A DNA stretch of 64,000 bases from Lentisphaera profundi (GTDB lineage Bacteria > Verrucomicrobiota > Lentisphaeria > Lentisphaerales > Lentisphaeraceae): the NCBI RefSeq assembly GCF_028728065.1, contig NZ_CP117811.1, positions 2,744,342 to 2,808,341 on the forward strand, read 5' to 3'. The notes under the pieces are model-generated. The model saw only the letters and a program-made list of their open reading frames with translations, did not search any database and was not told the DNA's origin. A program made the position numbers and the translations under genes. Below, piece after piece: positions 61,578-64,000 of this stretch; within the stretch, counting starts at the first letter, position 1, and every line of letters starts with the position of its first letter.

Positions 61578-63093
61578 CTTGGTTTCAATTATTGATGGGT
61601 CCATATTTTCTATGGTGCTAAACTAAGTGTTTTTGTCTTGTTAAACAAGGTAACATTAGCGATGTAGTCACCGTGATTAGGCGCTTTTTATAGAGTTCAA
61701 AAGTTTTGAGAAGCAGTAGTCTTACATTTCTATGGATTTGAGTGCTTGTTGTCTTATAAAAAGAGCTAAATAGCCACTTTTGATATAAGTGCTTTTTGTC
61801 AGGGAGCCTGAACGCTCTGATTGGACTCTTATGCATGTAATTTCCCCCTTCTATAATGAAAGAGTATTGGTGGAGGTCTTTCATTTTGAAGGTCATTTCC
61901 ACGTTTAAAATCACTATTACCACAGCAATCACAGACTTTGGGTTGCCAAGCTTCATCTTTGAATCTTTCGTTAGCTTTGAATTCTTTTAGTAGTTCAGCA
62001 AAGAGTATCTTACAGTATTCCTTACTGGTAGTTCGTTGAGCTCCTGCAAAAAGGCCATAAAATCTTGATCTCCGAAATCCTTTAGGAAGTACATGCTGCA
62101 TAAATCTTCTGATGAATTCCTGGGGTTTCATTCTGATATCTTTATGTCGAGCAATTCCTTTCTCGTCCAAATCTTTATAATCTTTGATATCAAAACTTAT
62201 GAATGAATTTTCAACTGCCGTAATTCTACTGTTCGCTATTGCACTTCGATAAACATAACGACTCAAGTACTCGACCACTACTTCAGCTCCTGAGAATGGT
62301 TTTTGGATATTGACGACCCAAGATTTTCCTTCGATGATTTTATATATTTCAGTGAAATCTTGTGTGTTAACTAACTTCTTATGTTTATAGAGACTCTTGA
62401 GTTTTCGGAGAAATCGTTTTTTGAATTCTGCGGAGGCTTCAAAAATGTCAAATAAATAATCTTCTCTTCCTGCTTTCCATGTTCCATCTTTTTTCATTCC
62501 TCCACTTGTGACCAATATATGTACGTGAGGATGGAGGCATAAATCTTGGCCCCAGGTATGAAGTGTCGCTATAATTACAGGTATTGAATCATGATATTTT
62601 TTACTCAGGTGAAGTAAGCTATCTGCAGCAGTTCTGAACAGTAAATTATAAATTTCTCGTTGGTTAAATCTTGCGATAGGATTCAGTTCATGGGGCAGAG
62701 TGAAAATGCTGTGAAAATAAGATACAGGGAGTAATTCATCGAGTCGTTCATTTAACCATCTTCTTCGACGTATTCCCTGACACATTGGACAATTGGTATT
62801 CCCGCATGAATTATAGACGGGTCGTTCACTTCCGCATTTACAACATACTTCATTATGTCCTCCAAGATAGGCTGTCCGGCACATAGCTATATCTTGTAGT
62901 GTTTTTCGTTGTTCTTTTAATAAAGAATGATTGCCTTCATAAGTTTGACCAAAACGTCTGAAGATTTCTCCCACACTATGTTCTGTTCTCGTTTCCATCT
63001 TTCTTACCTCTGTATAGATAAGAAATAACATCAATCTTTATATGTCAAATTAGTGTTTAAATTAGGTTCATTTTTTCCATTATTTTAGTACAA
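61518..63093 (-). mobile_element. IS91-type transposase cassette, copy 4 (1,576 bp)
   Basis: Same length and ends as copies 2 and 3. It sits third from the array start, so it is probably the most recently inserted copy if insertion occurs at attI. Confidence 0.88.
61829..62998 (-). CDS. IS91-family (HUH) transposase, cassette copy 4
   Basis: Same 389-residue product as the gene at 41500-42669. Complete. Confidence 0.93.
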   Translation of the reverse strand: METRTEHSVGEIFRRFGQTYEGNHSLLKEQRKTLQDIAMCRTAYLGGHNEVCCKCGSERPVYNSCGNTNCPMCQGIRRRRWLNERLDELLPVSYFHSIFTLPHELNPIARFNQREIYNLLFRTAADSLLHLSKKYHDSIPVIIATLHTWGQDLCLHPHVHILVTSGGMKKDGTWKAGREDYLFDIFEASAEFKKRFLRKLKSLYKHKKLVNTQDFTEIYKIIEGKSWVVNIQKPFSGAEVVVEYLSRYVYRSAIANSRITAVENSFISFDIKDYKDLDEKGIARHKDIRMKPQEFIRRFMQHVLPKGFRRSRFYGLFAGAQRTTSKEYCKILFAELLKEFKANERFKDEAWQPKVCDCCGNSDFKRGNDLQNERPPPILFHYRRGKLHA

Positions 63094-63151
63094 CGACCGA
63101 GATTAGTGAGATTTGAGCCTAAGCGAAAATCTTCACTGCAGCTCATGGTTA
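63090..63151 (-). repeat. attC site, type I
   Basis: Reference type I with R' GTACAAC and R'' GTTATAC. It closes the small 63167 cassette. Confidence 0.9.
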
Positions 63152-63166
63152 TACATTGATTGTTTC

Positions 63167-63328
63167 TCATTTTTTTCTTTCAAATTCAAATGATAGATCA
63201 AACATAGTACTCCATTTAGGTTTTTGACCTAACAACCATGCTACGGGATAAACAATTAACTTTAGGAAGAACATACATATACGCATTATCCATTCTAAAG
63301 CGTATAGGAAGTCTAATATATCAAACAT
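63167..63328 (-). CDS. Small membrane-associated protein of unknown function (cassette gene)
   Basis: A 53-residue open frame starts MFDILDFLYALEWIMRICMF, with one hydrophobic helix (about residues 12-35, MRICMFFLKLIVYPVAWLL), and ends FEFERKK. It is the only credible frame in its cassette and is correctly oriented relative to its attC. No family is recognised. Confidence 0.5.
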   Translation of the reverse strand: MFDILDFLYALEWIMRICMFFLKLIVYPVAWLLGQKPKWSTMFDLSFEFERKK

Positions 63329-63387
63329 TTTATCACGTTCTTTTACTGATTATCTAATTGATTTATATTCATTTTTTATGTTCTGTA

Positions 63388-63449
63388 TAACGACCGAGAT
63401 TAGTGAGATTTGAGCCTAAGCGAAAATCTTCACTGCAGCTCATGGTTAG
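63388..63449 (-). repeat. attC site, type I (first attC of the array)
   Basis: Reference type I. It closes the rightmost cassette in the window. R'' pairs with the TTAGTTT start of that cassette. Confidence 0.92.
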
Positions 63450-63796
63450 TTTTTTTTCGTATTCCATTTTGCTTTTATTTGAGATAAAAATGAGTACTTC
63501 TTTTTAATCTCTCTATACGGGTAATATAATTTTTTCAGGTTTATCCAATCTTCTGGGAATTGTATAACTTCTTGTTCATCATCTAAAACAATATGATTAC
63601 AGAAATTCCCTTTACATTCGATTTCAATGAAATATATAGATTCTTCATATGTGTCAAAAATATATTCTTTGGGAGTGAGGTCGGGTTCTCCCATCATTTC
63701 TGCAGTGTATTCATAAATAACAAATTTTCCACTGGGTGCGTAGAATAAGTCTTTGTCTCCAAGACGAGCATTAACTGGTTTTCTATTTATTTTCAT
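63446..63796 (-). CDS. Soluble protein of unknown function (first cassette gene)
   Basis: This 116-residue protein has PSGKFVIYEYTAEMMGEPDL, then EYIFDTYEESIYFIEI, and a basic tail. There is no signal or membrane segment, and no family is recognised. It is the cassette nearest the presumed attI, so it should be the best expressed from an integron promoter to its right. Stop in R''. Confidence 0.6.
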   Translation of the reverse strand: MKINRKPVNARLGDKDLFYAPSGKFVIYEYTAEMMGEPDLTPKEYIFDTYEESIYFIEIECKGNFCNHIVLDDEQEVIQFPEDWINLKKLYYPYREIKKKYSFLSQIKAKWNTKKN

Positions 63797-63810
63797 TTTT
63801 ATTAAACTAA

Positions 63811-64000
63811 CATGGTTTTATGCGTAGTACGAGTTTGTCGGATTTTTGGTTGATTGACAATAGTACGTGCGTTGTTGAAGTTGTAGTAGGTTTTTAGTTT
63901 TTGTATTAAAAAAGTGTTTAGTGATAGAGTTGTAGGAAGTAGTAATAGTACAGATAACTCGGGAATACGGGTGTTATGTGTAGTACGCATAAGTCGGGAT
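63811..64000 (-). promoter_or_regulatory. Candidate attI region with direct repeats (array start)
   Basis: The first cassette begins TTAGTTT at 63810. Upstream of it, on the minus strand, is CATAAAACCATG rather than an attC, close in style to the AAAACAAAG end of attI sites. About 30 bp of this end (63811-63840) recurs as an imperfect direct repeat at about 63968-63999; both contain CGTACTAC. Integrase-binding direct repeats are a feature of attI. No integrase gene is in the window; it would be just to the right. A small open frame across this region is not convincing. Confidence 0.55.

Noticed and set aside
37927..63449. A CRISPR array, because of many regular repeats of about 60 bp
   Set aside because: The intervals vary from about 150 to 1,500 bp and contain oriented genes. 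The repeats have integron R and L boxes and cassette-end complementarity, and there are no cas genes.
63802..63990. A 62-residue minus-strand frame at the right edge
   Set aside because: It covers the candidate attI and its direct repeats, has a poor composition for a protein, and has no ribosome site.
1..64000. tRNA, rRNA or tmRNA genes
   Set aside because: I saw no convincing cloverleaf or ribosomal RNA sequence on either strand, but a program such as tRNAscan-SE was not run.

Overview
The window looks like a chromosomal segment of a marine Lentisphaerota bacterium (Lentisphaera-like). The evidence is a sulfatase, a sialate O-acetylesterase, ThuA-domain and PhoD-like secreted proteins, a pseudopilin of the DUF1559-like type abundant in that group, and an ECF sigma factor coupled to a Ser/Thr kinase. 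This assignment rests on gene content only. The DNA is AT-rich except for a few GC-rich islands.

Layout, left part (1-35.3 kb): ordinary chromosome. It holds a sulfatase 3' end and GH1 beta-glucosidase; small enzymes and sigma-54 (rpoN) with a SpoU methyltransferase; a block of secreted hydrolases (ThuA, two alpha/beta hydrolases, ThuA, PhoD-like); an MltF-like transglycosylase; a pseudopilin; a sialate O-acetylesterase; the sigma/kinase pair; a FetAB-like transporter; a TetR-like/ABC1 kinase pair; an outer-membrane beta-barrel; an IS4-family element with terminal repeats and target duplication; two tandem PilT-type ATPases; a heterodimeric ABC exporter with a metallo-hydrolase; a 30-residue AURKAIP1/COX24-type basic protein; lpxI; and a dbpA-like helicase. 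A structured intergenic repeat occurs near 2.65 kb and again near 33.5 kb.

Right part (35.4 kb to the right edge): a large integron cassette array. I count 41 recognisable attC sites plus two remnants, nearly all of one host-specific family of about 60 bp. Almost every gene is on the minus strand, with its attC just downstream. The hallmark is visible repeatedly: the first bases of a cassette are complementary to the R'' box of its own attC. Most products are unknown small proteins, many membrane or secreted. Recognisable cargo includes two toxin-antitoxin pairs, an HEPN-like protein, acyl-carrier-like proteins, a beta-helix carbohydrate-active protein, and several cassettes without any gene. 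Cassette orientation puts the array start at the right. The last 190 bases carry a candidate attI with direct repeats, so the integrase gene should lie just beyond base 64,000. It is not in the window.

The most unusual feature is a 1,576-bp cassette present four times that encodes an IS91-type (HUH, single-strand) transposase and carries its own attC. It can be read as a transposase mobilised as an integron cassette. The array also shows active decay and rearrangement. Two separate IS30 insertions split adjacent cassette genes, which rejoin in frame when each element and one 3-bp duplication are removed. There is also a nonsense-broken gene, eroded short attC sites, a permuted or truncated acyl carrier protein, and a GC-rich beta-helix cassette whose upstream junction has lost most of an attC.
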